Assembly (NCBI GenBank): GCA_947450365.1
Contig: CANFVE010000005.1
Coordinates: forward strand, 39,096 to 103,095
DNA: 64,000 nt
Direction of reading: 5' to 3'
DNA from: Cytophagaceae bacterium
GTDB taxonomy: Bacteria > Bacteroidota > Bacteroidia > Cytophagales > Spirosomataceae
The notes under the pieces are model-generated. The model saw only the letters and a list, made by a program, of their open reading frames with translations, was not told the origin of the DNA and searched no databases. Positions within the stretch are counted from its first letter, which is position 1; each line of letters opens with the position of its first letter. Below, one piece after another: positions 1-8,963 of the stretch. The translations under genes were made by a program, and so were the position numbers.

Positions 1-735
1 CATAAACTCCACGATCAAAAAGGATCCTAAGGTTTTCATGACAAATTCCCCTAATCCTGTGGCACATGCACCACCCACTTCATCGTCGCAATACACCGCC
101 CCACCGATGATGGGGGAATCCCCGACCCGACCATGCATTTTAAACGCCATTCCACTCGTCGAACAGGCCCCCGCGATTTCTCCCGCTTTTCCCAAAGCCA
201 AAAGTCCAATCGTGTCATGCCGTTCAATGTTCACTTTAGGCTCATATTTGGCCACTTTTTTCCATTCTTCCCAGGCTTTTTTCGATTTTTCAGTTAGAAG
301 ATTTTCTTTTTTGAATCCTTGTTCTAAGGCGAATTGCAAAGCTCCCGCCCCCGATAACATCACATGCGGTGTTTTTTCCATCACAGCTCTGGCCACGGAA
401 ATCGGATGCATGATGCCTTCCAAAAACGTCACTGAACCGGCATTTCCGAGGTGATCCATGATGCAGGCGTCGAGAGTAACGTGTCCGTCGCGGTCGGGAT
501 ACCCGCCATACCCCACCGTTGTCTCGTTCGGATCTGCCTCAGGAACCCAGGCGCCCGCTTCCACGCCATCCAAGGCTTTACCGGTTTGCATGATTTTATC
601 CCAGCCGGCTTTGGTTCCTTTTTCATTCTTCCAAGTCGCGATGATGATCGGTTCTGGGGCAATGGTTTTCGCCTGGCTTGTGGCGGCTAATCCTAATAGG
701 GTGGTGCTTTGTAAAAAAGTTCGTCTACGCATCAT
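1..735 (-). CDS. N4-(beta-N-acetylglucosaminyl)-L-asparaginase / isoaspartyl peptidase, partial
   Basis: This is a class of Ntn hydrolase that cleaves the amide bond of asparagine-linked sugars or isoaspartyl peptides. It is not in the ORF track because it runs off the window; 245 codons are visible. The N-terminus carries a twin-arginine type signal (RRRTFLQS followed by a short hydrophobic stretch ending near AATSQA), so export by Tat to the periplasm is inferred. The conserved nucleophile region HDTIGLLALG is present, with Thr at about residue 175, where the precursor is expected to self-cleave. The start is the tandem ATG ATG at 735/732. It is divergent from the penicillin-acylase-family gene at 802, leaving a 66-bp shared promoter gap. 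The C-terminal part of the small subunit is outside the window. The family call is firm; the exact substrate is not. Confidence 0.88.
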   Translation of the reverse strand, partial: MMRRRTFLQSTTLLGLAATSQAKTIAPEPIIIATWKNEKGTKAGWDKIMQTGKALDGVEAGAWVPEADPNETTVGYGGYPDRDGHVTLDACIMDHLGNAGSVTFLEGIMHPISVARAVMEKTPHVMLSGAGALQFALEQGFKKENLLTEKSKKAWEEWKKVAKYEPKVNIERHDTIGLLALGKAGEIAGACSTSGMAFKMHGRVGDSPIIGGAVYCDDEVGGACATGLGEFVMKTLGSFLIVEFM

Positions 736-801
736 GATTTATTCCAAATTGTATTAAATTGTCTTTCTAAAATAAAACAAATTCTTCGAATTTTCTCATC
801 A

Positions 802-3243
802 ATGAAAGCAATTAAATCGATTTTCCCCCTGATTTGTGCGGTTATTTTTACCTATGCACTGAATCGAAGCTGGGGAACTACACCGCCCTTCGGTAAATTA
901 CTTAGTCCTTTTCATGGCTTTTGGGTGAATGCCGAAAATCCGGAGACGGAGGAAGCATCTTTGGAACTTTTAAAAATCCCAGGATTAACAGCGGAAGTTC
1001 AAGTTATTTATGACGAAATGGGTGTTCCGCACGTCTTTGCGAAAAACGACCATGACTTGTTTATGGCGCAGGGCTATTTGACCGCCAAAGATCGTTTGTG
1101 GCAAATGGAATTTCAAACCCATTTTGCCGGCGGGCGAATTTCCGAAATCGTCGGAGAAAAAGGAATGGGCTCGGATCAATTCCAACGCCGAATGGGCTCC
1201 ATTTATGGTGCCGAAAAATCCTTTGAAGGCATGAAGGAGGATCCGAAGGCGGAAGAAGCGTTGAATGCCTATTCGGATGGGGTGAATGCGTATATTTCGG
1301 GTTTGTCGGAACGTCAATTGCCCCTCGAATACAAATTACTTGATTACAAACCGGAGACTTGGACGCCGATCAAAAGTGCTTTGTTCTTAAAGAATATGTC
1401 TTTTGTTTTGGCTTCCGGAACGGATGATTTAAAAATGACCAATATTTTGCGGAAATATGGCAAAAAAGTGGCGGAGGATTTATTTCCCAATTATCCATTC
1501 GATGAAAGTCCGATCATTCCCGTGGGTAGTCCGATCGATTTTAAACCGGTACCCATTCCGGCGGGACCAGCTGATTTTACGGGCTTAGGAAGTTCGATGT
1601 CGACGCCAGAAAAGGATCCGAACATCGGTTCGAATAACTGGGCCGTGGCTGGAAATAAAACCGTTTCTGGTTTGCCGATGTTGGCCAATGACCCGCATTT
1701 GACCTTGCAATTGCCTTCGATTTGGTACCAAATGCAATTGGTGGCTCCGGGGGTCAACGTATATGGTTCCACCATGCCCGGAACGCCGAATGTCATTATT
1801 GGATTCAACAAAAACGTCGCATGGGGCGTAACGAACGTCGGATCGGATGTGCTGGATTGGTACCAAGTGAAATTTAAAGATGCTTCCAAACGGGAATATT
1901 GGCACGATGGAAAATGGAAAAAAACGACGCTTCGGATTGAGACCTTTAAGGTGAAGGGCAAGGAGAATTTTGTGGATACGATTTTCTTTACGCATCATGG
2001 TCCAGTGGTGTATTTGAGTCATGAGAAACCTTTCCGGTCGAATATTCCGGTGGGACATGCCTTGCGATGGATTGCGCATGAAAAATCGCAGGAATTGTCG
2101 ACCTTTTTCCAATTAAACCGCGCGAAAAACTACGAAGACTATAAAAAAGCCTTATCCTTTTATTCTGCCCCTGCACAAAATTTCGTGTTTGCGAGTAATG
2201 AGGGCGATATCGCCTTGTGGGTGAATGGCAAGTTTCCATTAAAGGCGCCTTTGCAAGGAAAATATTTATTGGATGGGACCAATGCGGCGGCGGATTGGCA
2301 AGGATTTATTCCGCAAGAGCATAATCCACATGTGAAGAATCCGGTACGGGGTTTTGTGAGTTCGGCGAATCAGTTTTCGACGGACCCGAGCTATCCGTAT
2401 TATTTGGGTTGGCAATATGCCCCATCGGAGCGGGGTCGACGGATTAACGAGCGCCTAAGCGTCATGAATAAAATCAACATGGATTCCTTGAGAGGTTTGC
2501 AAAATGACAATTTTAATATTCGGGCCCGCAAGGTATTGCCTTTGTTAATGGCACATGTGAAAACGAATTCAGCTTCGCAGGCGAAGGCTCTGGCGGCATT
2601 GAAGGCATGGAATTTGCAAAATTCACCGGAATCGGTTGGGGCGACGATCTTTGAAACGTGGGTGTTGACTTTACAAGATCAGGTGTGGGATGATGAGTTC
2701 TCGGCCGATGAAAAAGTGCCCATGAATCGTCCAGCGATGGATCGTTTGATCCGGATGATGGAAGCGGAACCGCAGGCGATTTGGTGGGATAATGTGAAAA
2801 CGGCTTCGAAAAAAGAGACGATGCAGGATATTATTTCGAGTTCTTTTGGGGCTTCGGTGGATTCATTGACGAAACAACATGGTCCTTTGGGTTCCGAGTG
2901 GGCTTGGTATAAACACAAACAAACCGGTGTTCGGCATTTAATTCCTGGCATGGACGCATTAAGTCGTTTGAATATCCCGATTGGCGGTGGGGGAAGTATT
3001 GTGAATGCGGCAACAACCAAAACCGGTCCGTCCTGGCGGATGGTAGTCGAACTTTCGAAAGAAGGAAAACCGAAAGCTTACGGGGTATATCCGGGGGGAC
3101 AATCGGGAAATCCGGGTAGCGCGCATTATGATGATTTAATTGATACCTGGGCCAAAGGCGACTTAAAAACGCTTTTGTACATGGAAAATCCGGATCAAAA
3201 ATCCCCTCGATTACGTAAAAAAATCGTTTTATCTTCAAAATAA
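802..3243 (+). CDS. penicillin acylase family protein (Ntn hydrolase)
   Basis: An 813-residue precursor of the penicillin G / aculeacin acylase family, which hydrolyses amides such as N-acyl amino acids, acyl-homoserine lactones or beta-lactam side chains. It begins with a hydrophobic signal segment (about residues 5-22). The alpha-chain region contains GVPHVFAKNDHDLFMAQGYL. The beta chain is expected to start at Ser277 in the motif GSNNWAVAG, the autocatalytic nucleophile of the family, followed by LANDPHL and the internal NVxWG-like block (NKNVAWGVTNV). The length is usual for the family. A periplasmic location is inferred. The next gene starts 5 bases after the stop. The true substrate cannot be read from the sequence. 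Confidence 0.92.
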   Translation: MKAIKSIFPLICAVIFTYALNRSWGTTPPFGKLLSPFHGFWVNAENPETEEASLELLKIPGLTAEVQVIYDEMGVPHVFAKNDHDLFMAQGYLTAKDRLWQMEFQTHFAGGRISEIVGEKGMGSDQFQRRMGSIYGAEKSFEGMKEDPKAEEALNAYSDGVNAYISGLSERQLPLEYKLLDYKPETWTPIKSALFLKNMSFVLASGTDDLKMTNILRKYGKKVAEDLFPNYPFDESPIIPVGSPIDFKPVPIPAGPADFTGLGSSMSTPEKDPNIGSNNWAVAGNKTVSGLPMLANDPHLTLQLPSIWYQMQLVAPGVNVYGSTMPGTPNVIIGFNKNVAWGVTNVGSDVLDWYQVKFKDASKREYWHDGKWKKTTLRIETFKVKGKENFVDTIFFTHHGPVVYLSHEKPFRSNIPVGHALRWIAHEKSQELSTFFQLNRAKNYEDYKKALSFYSAPAQNFVFASNEGDIALWVNGKFPLKAPLQGKYLLDGTNAAADWQGFIPQEHNPHVKNPVRGFVSSANQFSTDPSYPYYLGWQYAPSERGRRINERLSVMNKINMDSLRGLQNDNFNIRARKVLPLLMAHVKTNSASQAKALAALKAWNLQNSPESVGATIFETWVLTLQDQVWDDEFSADEKVPMNRPAMDRLIRMMEAEPQAIWWDNVKTASKKETMQDIISSSFGASVDSLTKQHGPLGSEWAWYKHKQTGVRHLIPGMDALSRLNIPIGGGGSIVNAATTKTGPSWRMVVELSKEGKPKAYGVYPGGQSGNPGSAHYDDLIDTWAKGDLKTLLYMENPDQKSPRLRKKIVLSSK

Positions 3244-3248
3244 ACTAG

Positions 3249-3614
3249 ATGAAAAAGAAATTAAATGCTTCTTATCAATTCGCGGTGGTCGTGATTCTCA
3301 TGGTTTTGGGAGCTATCGTGAATGTGTATTTGCCTTGGTATGTCATGGGGCTTGTTTTTGCCGTCTTGGGGCTGGTGTTAGCCTTGCCTGCAGGCGCGGG
3401 TTTTCGTTTAGGATTTGTGTCGGGTTTTCTGCTGTGGACTTTGGCAGCGGTGCTGGTGAATGTGCAACATCCGAGTTCATTGCCTGAACGAATGGCTAAA
3501 GTCCTACCATTGGGAGGAAATGTGATGGCTTTATATGCGGTAACTGGTTTAATTGGAGGCATTTATGGAGGAATTTGGTTGTGGGCCGGGGCAAGATTAA
3601 GACAGAAATCATAA
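3249..3614 (+). CDS. small integral membrane protein of unknown function
   Basis: A 121-residue protein that is almost entirely hydrophobic, with about four predicted membrane segments (around residues 10-28, 30-48, 55-72 and 90-115) separated by short loops. I do not recognise a named family. It starts 5 bases after the acylase stop codon, so it is probably cotranscribed with it. A short polar segment (HPSSLPERMAK) lies between the third and fourth helices. The reading frame and start (ATG after a 5-base gap) are well supported by position; function is unknown. Confidence 0.7.
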   Translation: MKKKLNASYQFAVVVILMVLGAIVNVYLPWYVMGLVFAVLGLVLALPAGAGFRLGFVSGFLLWTLAAVLVNVQHPSSLPERMAKVLPLGGNVMALYAVTGLIGGIYGGIWLWAGARLRQKS

Positions 3615-3642
3615 AATTTTAGGACAAACGATACAGACCTTG

Positions 3643-3650
3643 TATATTTG
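3643..3650 (+). promoter_or_regulatory. Bacteroidota-type -7 promoter element for the OmpH-like gene
   Basis: TATATTTG matches the Bacteroidota -7 consensus TAnnTTTG, 31 bases upstream of the GTG start of the OmpH-like gene. The matching -33 element is poor (TTTTAG about 20 bases upstream), so this is inferred from one half-site and position. Confidence 0.45.
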
Positions 3651-3681
3651 TTGTTCATCCATTTACAAAAATTAAAAACAC

Positions 3682-4266
3682 GTGAAAAATTTACCTTATG
3701 TTTGGTTGGGCATTTTAACCATCGCAATTGGATTTTTATTTTTTAAACCAGCAGGAAACGGAGGGTCAGGATTAGGTGCATCGACTGCCGATGGAAAACG
3801 AATTGTATTTGTAAATTCCGATTCATTATTGGCCAATTACCAATTTTACAAAGACGCTCAAAAAGAATTCGAAAATAAAGGATACCGCTTACAAGTGGAT
3901 TTAGGCCAAAAAGAACGCTCATTGCAAGCTGAATTGCAAGCGATCCAACAACGTGCTTCAGCCATGACCCAAGCGGAATTGCAAGCAGCGGATATGACCT
4001 TGAAGAAAAAAGGGGCGGAGTTGCAGCAATACAGCCAGCAAAAACAAGCCGAATTAGGGCAAGAGCAAGCCAAGAAAAACGAAGAATTGTATAATAACAT
4101 TCGTGAATATATCTTGAAAGTGAACAAAGAAAACAAATACGAATTCGTATTAGGTTATTCCAAAATCGGTGGAGGCATTTTATTCGCGGATGCTTCTGTG
4201 GATGTTACTCAAAAAATGATTGAGGGATTGAATAAGGAATATGCTGCCAAGAAAGGCGATAAATAA
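3682..4266 (+). CDS. OmpH/Skp family periplasmic chaperone
   Basis: A 194-residue protein of the OmpH/Skp family, which holds unfolded outer-membrane proteins in the periplasm. A hydrophobic N-terminal segment (about residues 5-21) acts as signal or anchor. The block IVFVNSDSLLANYQFYKDAQKEFENKGYRLQVDLGQ is typical, followed by a long Gln/Glu/Lys/Ala-rich helical region (about 75-145) that forms the coiled-coil arms, and a C-terminal strand-rich part with YSKIGGGILFADASVDVT. The start codon is GTG at 3682; no in-frame ATG fits as well. A strong intrinsic terminator follows the stop. In Bacteroidota several ompH paralogues usually occur, often near bamA, but here the gene stands alone. Confidence 0.88.
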   Translation: MKNLPYVWLGILTIAIGFLFFKPAGNGGSGLGASTADGKRIVFVNSDSLLANYQFYKDAQKEFENKGYRLQVDLGQKERSLQAELQAIQQRASAMTQAELQAADMTLKKKGAELQQYSQQKQAELGQEQAKKNEELYNNIREYILKVNKENKYEFVLGYSKIGGGILFADASVDVTQKMIEGLNKEYAAKKGDK

Positions 4267-4285
4267 GCAAAATTTATAAGAATAG

Positions 4286-4315
4286 GCCACGCAGGAAACC
4301 TGTGTGGCTTTTTTT
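4286..4315 (+). terminator. rho-independent terminator after the OmpH-like gene
   Basis: A 10-bp stem (GCCACGCAGG / CCTGTGTGGC, one G-T pair) with an AAA loop is followed by seven T residues. It sits 20 bases after the stop codon and ends 12 bases before smpB, so it separates the two genes. Confidence 0.92.
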
Positions 4316-4326
4316 ATGTAGGACGA

Positions 4327-4788
4327 ATGGCAAAGGAGAAAATCCAAAAAACTGTTGAGATTAAAAATCGTCGGGCATCCTTTGAATACAGTTTCATCGA
4401 TACCTTCACGGCGGGTTTGGTATTGACTGGGACCGAAATCAAATCCATTCGCCAGGGGAAGGCGAATTTGACGGATTCTTATTGCCTTTTTTTACAGGAA
4501 GAATTGTTTGTGCGCAATATGCACATATCCAAATACGACGAAGGCACGCACTTTAACCATGATCCTTTGCGCGATCGTAAATTACTTCTTTCCAAACGTG
4601 AATTGGGGAAACTCCAAAAGGAATTAAAAAATGTGGGCCTAACGATTATCCCGACACGTTTATTTATTTCCGACAAAGGCTATGCCAAATTGAATTTCGC
4701 ACTGGCCAAAGGAAAGAAGACCTTCGATAAACGAGACGACATCAAAGAAAAAGATGTGAAGCGCGACATGGATCGCTCAATGGCCTAG
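4327..4788 (+). CDS. smpB: SsrA-binding protein SmpB
   Basis: A 153-residue SmpB, the protein that binds tmRNA and brings it to stalled ribosomes for trans-translation. Typical blocks are [29 protein letters not shown], the segment [10 protein letters not shown], the [15 protein letters not shown] block, and the basic tail [21 protein letters not shown] that acts in the decoding centre. The length is normal. It lies just behind an intrinsic terminator, so it must have its own promoter within a very short gap or depend on readthrough. Its last four bases overlap the stop of the convergent hemJ. The tmRNA gene itself is not in this window. Confidence 0.97.
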   Translation: MAKEKIQKTVEIKNRRASFEYSFIDTFTAGLVLTGTEIKSIRQGKANLTDSYCLFLQEELFVRNMHISKYDEGTHFNHDPLRDRKLLLSKRELGKLQKELKNVGLTIIPTRLFISDKGYAKLNFALAKGKKTFDKRDDIKEKDVKRDMDRSMA

Positions 4789-5321
4789 TTCCGCAGCCGC
4801 TTAACGATTTTCACGGCTGACATAATCAGTACCGCAAAGGCCACAAATCCTATCAAACCATAGACCCAATCTAGGGTATTTTTCGCAACGACTAAAAACA
4901 CCACAGCAACTAATAAGATCGTTGCGATTTCATTGAAAAGCCGCAATTGATTCCCAGATAAAACAAAGCGCTTGGCGCGAAAAGCCAGAATCAAATGCCG
5001 GCAGTAAAAATGATATACTGTAATCCCAACGACGAAAGCAAGTTTCAAATGCAACCAGGCTTGGCTTCCAAACGAATCTAGCCAAGCAGTGTAAATCAAA
5101 CTTAGCCCCGTGATCCAAGTTAAAAACATTGCAGGAATCATGATCGCATTAAATAAAACCTTTTCCATTTTTTCAAATTGGGCAGAAAGGATTTCTTTTT
5201 CTTGGCTTGTTTTGTCTTGTGCTTCAGCATGGTAAACCAAAAGCCGTGGCAAATAAAAGAGTCCCGCAAACCAGGACACCACAAAAATTATGTGCAAGGA
5301 TTTTAGGAGTTCATAGTTCAT
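4785..5321 (-). CDS. hemJ: protoporphyrinogen IX oxidase HemJ (CopD-like membrane protein)
   Basis: A 178-residue membrane protein matching the HemJ family, which oxidises protoporphyrinogen IX to protoporphyrin IX in heme synthesis. The N-terminal block [19 protein letters not shown] carries the conserved His, and [10 protein letters not shown] carries the conserved Lys of the family. About four to five membrane helices are visible. It is the last gene of an overlapping minus-strand set: its start overlaps the stop of the mannosyltransferase by 4 bases (ATGA). The pairing with those two genes is not a known pathway link. Confidence 0.88.
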   Translation of the reverse strand: MNYELLKSLHIIFVVSWFAGLFYLPRLLVYHAEAQDKTSQEKEILSAQFEKMEKVLFNAIMIPAMFLTWITGLSLIYTAWLDSFGSQAWLHLKLAFVVGITVYHFYCRHLILAFRAKRFVLSGNQLRLFNEIATILLVAVVFLVVAKNTLDWVYGLIGFVAFAVLIMSAVKIVKRLRN

Positions 5322-6061
5322 GAGGCTTTTTGATAGCGTTTAAATAAACTATTGATTTTCAATTGGATCACTCCGAAAATCGCTTCTTTGAAGATGTTTG
5401 CCGACATCTTGCTCGTTCCTTTCGTACGATCCGTAAAAATGATGGGTACTTCTTGCAGGGTAAATCCGAATTTCCAAGTGCTGAATTTCATTTCAACCTG
5501 GAATGCATAGCCGATGAATTTAATCTGATCTAAATCTATCGTTTCCAACACCTTTCGTCGGTAACAGACAAATCCCGCCGTAGCGTCTTGCACCGGCATG
5601 CCGGTGATGAAACGCACATAAAATCCGGCGAAATAGGACATGAGCACGCGACCCATGGGCCAATTAACGACATTCACGCCATGGATGTAGCGAGAACCAA
5701 TGGCCATGTCGGCCGGTTGGTTTCCTGTGGAACAGGCTTCGTATAAGCGAACTAAATCTTCAGGATTATGGGAGAAATCCGCATCCATTTCAAAAATGAA
5801 TTCATAGGCTTTGGCCAGGGCCCAACGAAATCCAGCAATATAGGCCGTTCCAAGGCCCAATTTCCCTTGACGTTCAAGCAAAAATACCTGGTCAGGATGC
5901 AGAATTTGTAGGCGTTTTACCTCGGTTGCAGTCCCGTCCGGACTTCCATCGTCGACGATCAGGACGTGGAAATCGGGTTTTAGGCTCAACACCTTTTCGA
6001 TGATGGCTTGAATATTCTCAATTTCGTTGTACGTCGGGATGATGACGATTCTATTGCTCAT
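5318..6061 (-). CDS. polyprenol monophosphomannose synthase-like glycosyltransferase (GT2)
   Basis: A 247-residue family-2 glycosyltransferase of the dolichyl-phosphate mannose synthase type, which transfers mannose (or another hexose) from the nucleotide sugar to a polyprenyl phosphate at the membrane. It shows IVIIPTYNEIENI at the start, the VDDGSPDGT nucleotide-binding block, the metal-binding MDADFSHNPED, GSRYIHGVNVVNWP, and the acceptor-side block QDATAGFVCYRR. There is no C-terminal membrane anchor, as in short Dpm1-type enzymes. It overlaps tag by 11 bases upstream and hemJ by 4 bases downstream. Confidence 0.9.
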   Translation of the reverse strand: MSNRIVIIPTYNEIENIQAIIEKVLSLKPDFHVLIVDDGSPDGTATEVKRLQILHPDQVFLLERQGKLGLGTAYIAGFRWALAKAYEFIFEMDADFSHNPEDLVRLYEACSTGNQPADMAIGSRYIHGVNVVNWPMGRVLMSYFAGFYVRFITGMPVQDATAGFVCYRRKVLETIDLDQIKFIGYAFQVEMKFSTWKFGFTLQEVPIIFTDRTKGTSKMSANIFKEAIFGVIQLKINSLFKRYQKAS

Positions 6062-6626
6062 GTTGCTGCGTTGGATGACGAAAACAATTCGTCAAATGAT
6101 CATTTACCATGCCAGCAGCCTGCATGAAAGCATAACAGATGGTTGGCCCCACAAATCGGAACCCCTGTTTCTTTAAGGCCTTGCTCATGTGCTCCGAAAT
6201 CTCGGTGCTTGGAGGTATTTCCTTCAGGTGATGGAATTGGTTTAGGATTGGGCGATGGGCCACAAATCCCCAAATAAATCGGTCAAAGCTACCAAATTTT
6301 TCCTGAATTTCGATGAATGCCTTCGCATTCGTTTTGACGGATTGTATTTTCAGTCGATTTCGAATGATTTTTGGGTTCTGCATCGCCTGAGCCATTTTTT
6401 CTTCAGGCCATTCTGCCAAAACGTGGTAATCAAACTGCTCAAAAACGGCTCGAAAATCATCCCGTTTGCGTAAAATGGTGATCCAACTTAAGCCCGATTG
6501 AAATCCTTCTAGAATCAGTATTTCAAATAATTTGGCATCCGAATGCTCCGGTACTCCCCATTCTGTATCATGATACTTTTTATATAGAGCATCCCCTTGA
6601 CACCAAGGGCAACGATTGACTTCCAT
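6051..6626 (-). CDS. tag: DNA-3-methyladenine glycosylase I
   Basis: A 191-residue Tag enzyme, a base-excision repair glycosylase that removes 3-methyladenine from alkylated DNA. It shows the zinc-ligand start RCPWCQGD, the block KYHDTEWGVPEHSDAKLFEILILEGFQSGLSWITIL, the helix-hairpin region, FRFVGPTICYAFMQAAGMVNDH and the terminal CFRH motif that completes the zinc site. The length is usual. It heads the tag / GT2 / hemJ overlapping operon, and its ATG is well placed 4 residues before the conserved Arg-Cys. Confidence 0.95.
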   Translation of the reverse strand: MEVNRCPWCQGDALYKKYHDTEWGVPEHSDAKLFEILILEGFQSGLSWITILRKRDDFRAVFEQFDYHVLAEWPEEKMAQAMQNPKIIRNRLKIQSVKTNAKAFIEIQEKFGSFDRFIWGFVAHRPILNQFHHLKEIPPSTEISEHMSKALKKQGFRFVGPTICYAFMQAAGMVNDHLTNCFRHPTQQHEQ

Positions 6627-6728
6627 CTTATTTGTAAATTATAAAACAAAATACCTGAAAAAAATGAATAAATGGATCAGTAAACGCATCAATTGAAATA
6701 ATTATCAAGTATTTGATTTTTTTAAGCG

Positions 6729-6736
6729 TAGCTTTG
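6729..6736 (+). promoter_or_regulatory. Bacteroidota-type -7 element upstream of the cobalamin riboswitch
   Basis: TAGCTTTG matches TAnnTTTG and lies immediately before the riboswitch, so transcription would begin at about 6741. It is embedded in a 15-base sequence (GCGTAGCTTTGTGAC) that recurs exactly before rimP. A TTTG at 6712-6715 is too close to be a standard -33 element. Confidence 0.6.
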
Positions 6737-6737
6737 T

Positions 6738-6912
6738 GACAGTTTTGGGTGTGTCCGTTCGTCGGAACGAATCACTTAATAGGGAATCTGGTTAAAATCC
6801 AGGACTGTCCCCGCAACTGTACATTTTCAAAATGCTTTTCCGCATCGCCACTGGGTTCGCCCGGGAAGGTAGAAAAGAAACGAAAATAAGTCAGGAGACC
6901 TGCCTAAAACAA
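6738..6912 (+). ncRNA. cobalamin (B12) riboswitch
   Basis: The region contains the hallmark parts of a cobalamin riboswitch: AATAGGGAATCTGGTTAAAA with TCCAGGACTGTCCCCGCAAC, the GCC-CTGGG-GCCCGGGAAGG variable arm, and the B12 box TCAGGAGACCTGCC at 6891-6904. It precedes a BtuB-type receptor by about 80 bases, the standard arrangement for repressing B12 uptake when B12 is plentiful. Downstream, a TTCTTGCTTCG / CGAAGAAGCGAG pairing could be part of the expression platform, but I cannot tell whether it works on transcription or translation. Confidence 0.95.
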
Positions 6913-6993
6913 TTCTTGCTTCGACATTACGGAGGATGGCGAAGAAGCGAGCGTTCGAATACCTTTTTATTTAATTGCCTTTGAGGCACACAC

Positions 6994-8928
6994 ATGTCGT
7001 ATTGTTTTAACCCGCGAATCGCGTTGGTTCTTTGCTTTATTTGCTTAGCATCAAGCGCTTTTGCCCAAAATCTTCGTCAAGATACCCTTCGCGAAGTCCA
7101 AGTTACCGCACCTAAATACCCTGAAAAAATGTCCCGCACGGGCAAGGTGGTTAGCATTATTTCGAATGCCCAAATTCAAGCGAGTATGGGCAAGGGTCTC
7201 GGCGAATTATTGCAAGAACAAGTGGGCATCCAAGTCGTAGGCGCCCGTAGCGCTCCCGGCTCGAATCAGGAAATTTATGTACGTGGGGCCAATACGGGCC
7301 ACGTACTTTTATTGATCGATGGCTTTCCTGTCAATGACCCCTCTCATATTAGTCAGGTGATGGATTGGAATTTGATTAATTTGGCCAATATCGAACGCAT
7401 CGAAATTCTAAAAGGCGGCCAATCCACGCTGTATGGCTCTGATGCGATGGCAGGGGTAATTAATTTAGTGACTCGAAAAACCAATGCCCCCAAAACCCAA
7501 GGCTCAGTTCAGTTACAAGCCGGCGGCTTTGGGACCTATCGTGCGCAGGCCAATTGGCAAGTAAAATTGGGAAAAAACCAAATCGGTCTTTCTGCCCAAA
7601 ACTTCCAAACACAGGGTTTTTCAAGTGCATTTGTGCCCAATGGAAAAGGCGAAGCGGATGGATTTCGCCATCAAAACCTTCAGCTGTCCTATTCTCGTCC
7701 CCTGAGTACCCATGCGAACTTGGATGTGCAATATCAGGCCCAACAATACCAAGGCAACCTTGATGCCGGGCCATTCCTCGACGATCAGGATTATACCTCC
7801 AAGGCAATTTCGCATTCCCTTCGGGGCCAAGTTTCCTATCGTTTTGTGAACAGTGAGGCGTTTTTAAGGGGATTTCAGGATTTGATCCAACGTGATTTTA
7901 TCAACGACTCCACCTCCATCGTCCCCAATGCCTGGTCTACCTATAGTTCCTCGAAGTATCGCGGCGTGAATCAGGGCTTGGAATATTTTCAAAAATGGCA
8001 ATTATCCGCTGACCTGCATGCCATCGCCGGCATCGAATATCGCCGACAAGCCACCGACCAATCCGATTTTTCCATCTCCTCTTATGGTCGTTATGATTCC
8101 CCCTCGCTATCTGAAAAACAAGCAAATCAGTCGCTTTTAGGGGTATATGTGACTTTTCAAAAAGATTGGTCTCGGAAATTCGGCGTGGAAGTCGGGTCGC
8201 GCTGGAATCGTCAGTCGACCTTCGGGGATTTTAGTACCTTAAGCCTGAATCCCTATTGGCATTATGCGGAGGCTGGGAAACTCTTTTTTAACTATTATTC
8301 GAGCTTTAAAACACCGTCCTTATATCAATTGTATTCGCCTTATGGGAATTTGAATTTGCAAGCCGAGAGGGGTACAACCATTGAATTGGGTTTGGAACAA
8401 AAAATAGGTCCTTTGAAGACTCGCTTGGTCGGTTTTCAAAATGATGTAAGTTCCGGAATTGTGTTTCAATCCATGGATGTGGAGCCCTATGGCCAGTATC
8501 AGAATATTGCCAAACAAAAAATCAAGGGGCTGGAGGTGGAATTAAGTTACCAAGAAAAAGCCTGGACTCTTGAGGGTAATTATACCTATTTATGGTCGGA
8601 TACGACCTATTCGGCGCTGATTCGTCGGCCAGCGCACCAAGCTCAGATCCGAGCCATCTTCCGACCTACCGCCAAATGGCAATTCCAGGCTAGTGTCCAA
8701 TACGTAGGCGAACGTAAAGATTTGTTTTTCGACGAGGCCGTGTATGCCTCCGTGCCTAAAAATTTGACAGGATATTTCTGGACAGAACTGCAAGTGGGAT
8801 ATCAAATGACACCCAAAATTCGTTGGAATTTTTTGCTCAAAAACGCACTTAATCAAGACATTACGGAATTGTATGGCTATACGGGTCAGGCACGAAATGT
8901 ACAATTGACCTGCGTGATTGCGTGGTAA
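6994..8928 (+). CDS. btuB: TonB-dependent vitamin B12 receptor, BtuB-like
   Basis: A 644-residue outer-membrane receptor importing cobalamin (or a related corrinoid) with energy from TonB/ExbBD. A signal peptide ends near SSAFAQ. The plug domain (about residues 35-160) shows GKGLGELLQEQVGIQVVG, the SRS-like GSNQEIYVRGANTGHVLLLIDGFPVND, and IERIEILKGGQSTLYGSDAMAGVINLVTRK. The rest is a beta-barrel with alternating strands, ending in an aromatic-tipped strand (VQLTCVIAW). The assignment to B12 rests on the cobalamin riboswitch directly upstream together with the BtuB-like size. No TonB, ExbB or BtuF/C/D genes are adjacent. Confidence 0.92.
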   Translation: MSYCFNPRIALVLCFICLASSAFAQNLRQDTLREVQVTAPKYPEKMSRTGKVVSIISNAQIQASMGKGLGELLQEQVGIQVVGARSAPGSNQEIYVRGANTGHVLLLIDGFPVNDPSHISQVMDWNLINLANIERIEILKGGQSTLYGSDAMAGVINLVTRKTNAPKTQGSVQLQAGGFGTYRAQANWQVKLGKNQIGLSAQNFQTQGFSSAFVPNGKGEADGFRHQNLQLSYSRPLSTHANLDVQYQAQQYQGNLDAGPFLDDQDYTSKAISHSLRGQVSYRFVNSEAFLRGFQDLIQRDFINDSTSIVPNAWSTYSSSKYRGVNQGLEYFQKWQLSADLHAIAGIEYRRQATDQSDFSISSYGRYDSPSLSEKQANQSLLGVYVTFQKDWSRKFGVEVGSRWNRQSTFGDFSTLSLNPYWHYAEAGKLFFNYYSSFKTPSLYQLYSPYGNLNLQAERGTTIELGLEQKIGPLKTRLVGFQNDVSSGIVFQSMDVEPYGQYQNIAKQKIKGLEVELSYQEKAWTLEGNYTYLWSDTTYSALIRRPAHQAQIRAIFRPTAKWQFQASVQYVGERKDLFFDEAVYASVPKNLTGYFWTELQVGYQMTPKIRWNFLLKNALNQDITELYGYTGQARNVQLTCVIAW

Positions 8929-8963
8929 TTCCGGGGTGAATATGAACGAAGTATGGTCGTTTT

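Noticed and set aside
1585-2112. 175-residue minus-strand ORF opposite the penicillin acylase gene
   Set aside because: It lies fully inside a well-supported gene and has no family pattern.
8944-8962. Possible terminator AACGA / TCGTT plus T run after btuB
   Set aside because: The stem is only 5 bp with weak pairing; the T run alone is not enough support.
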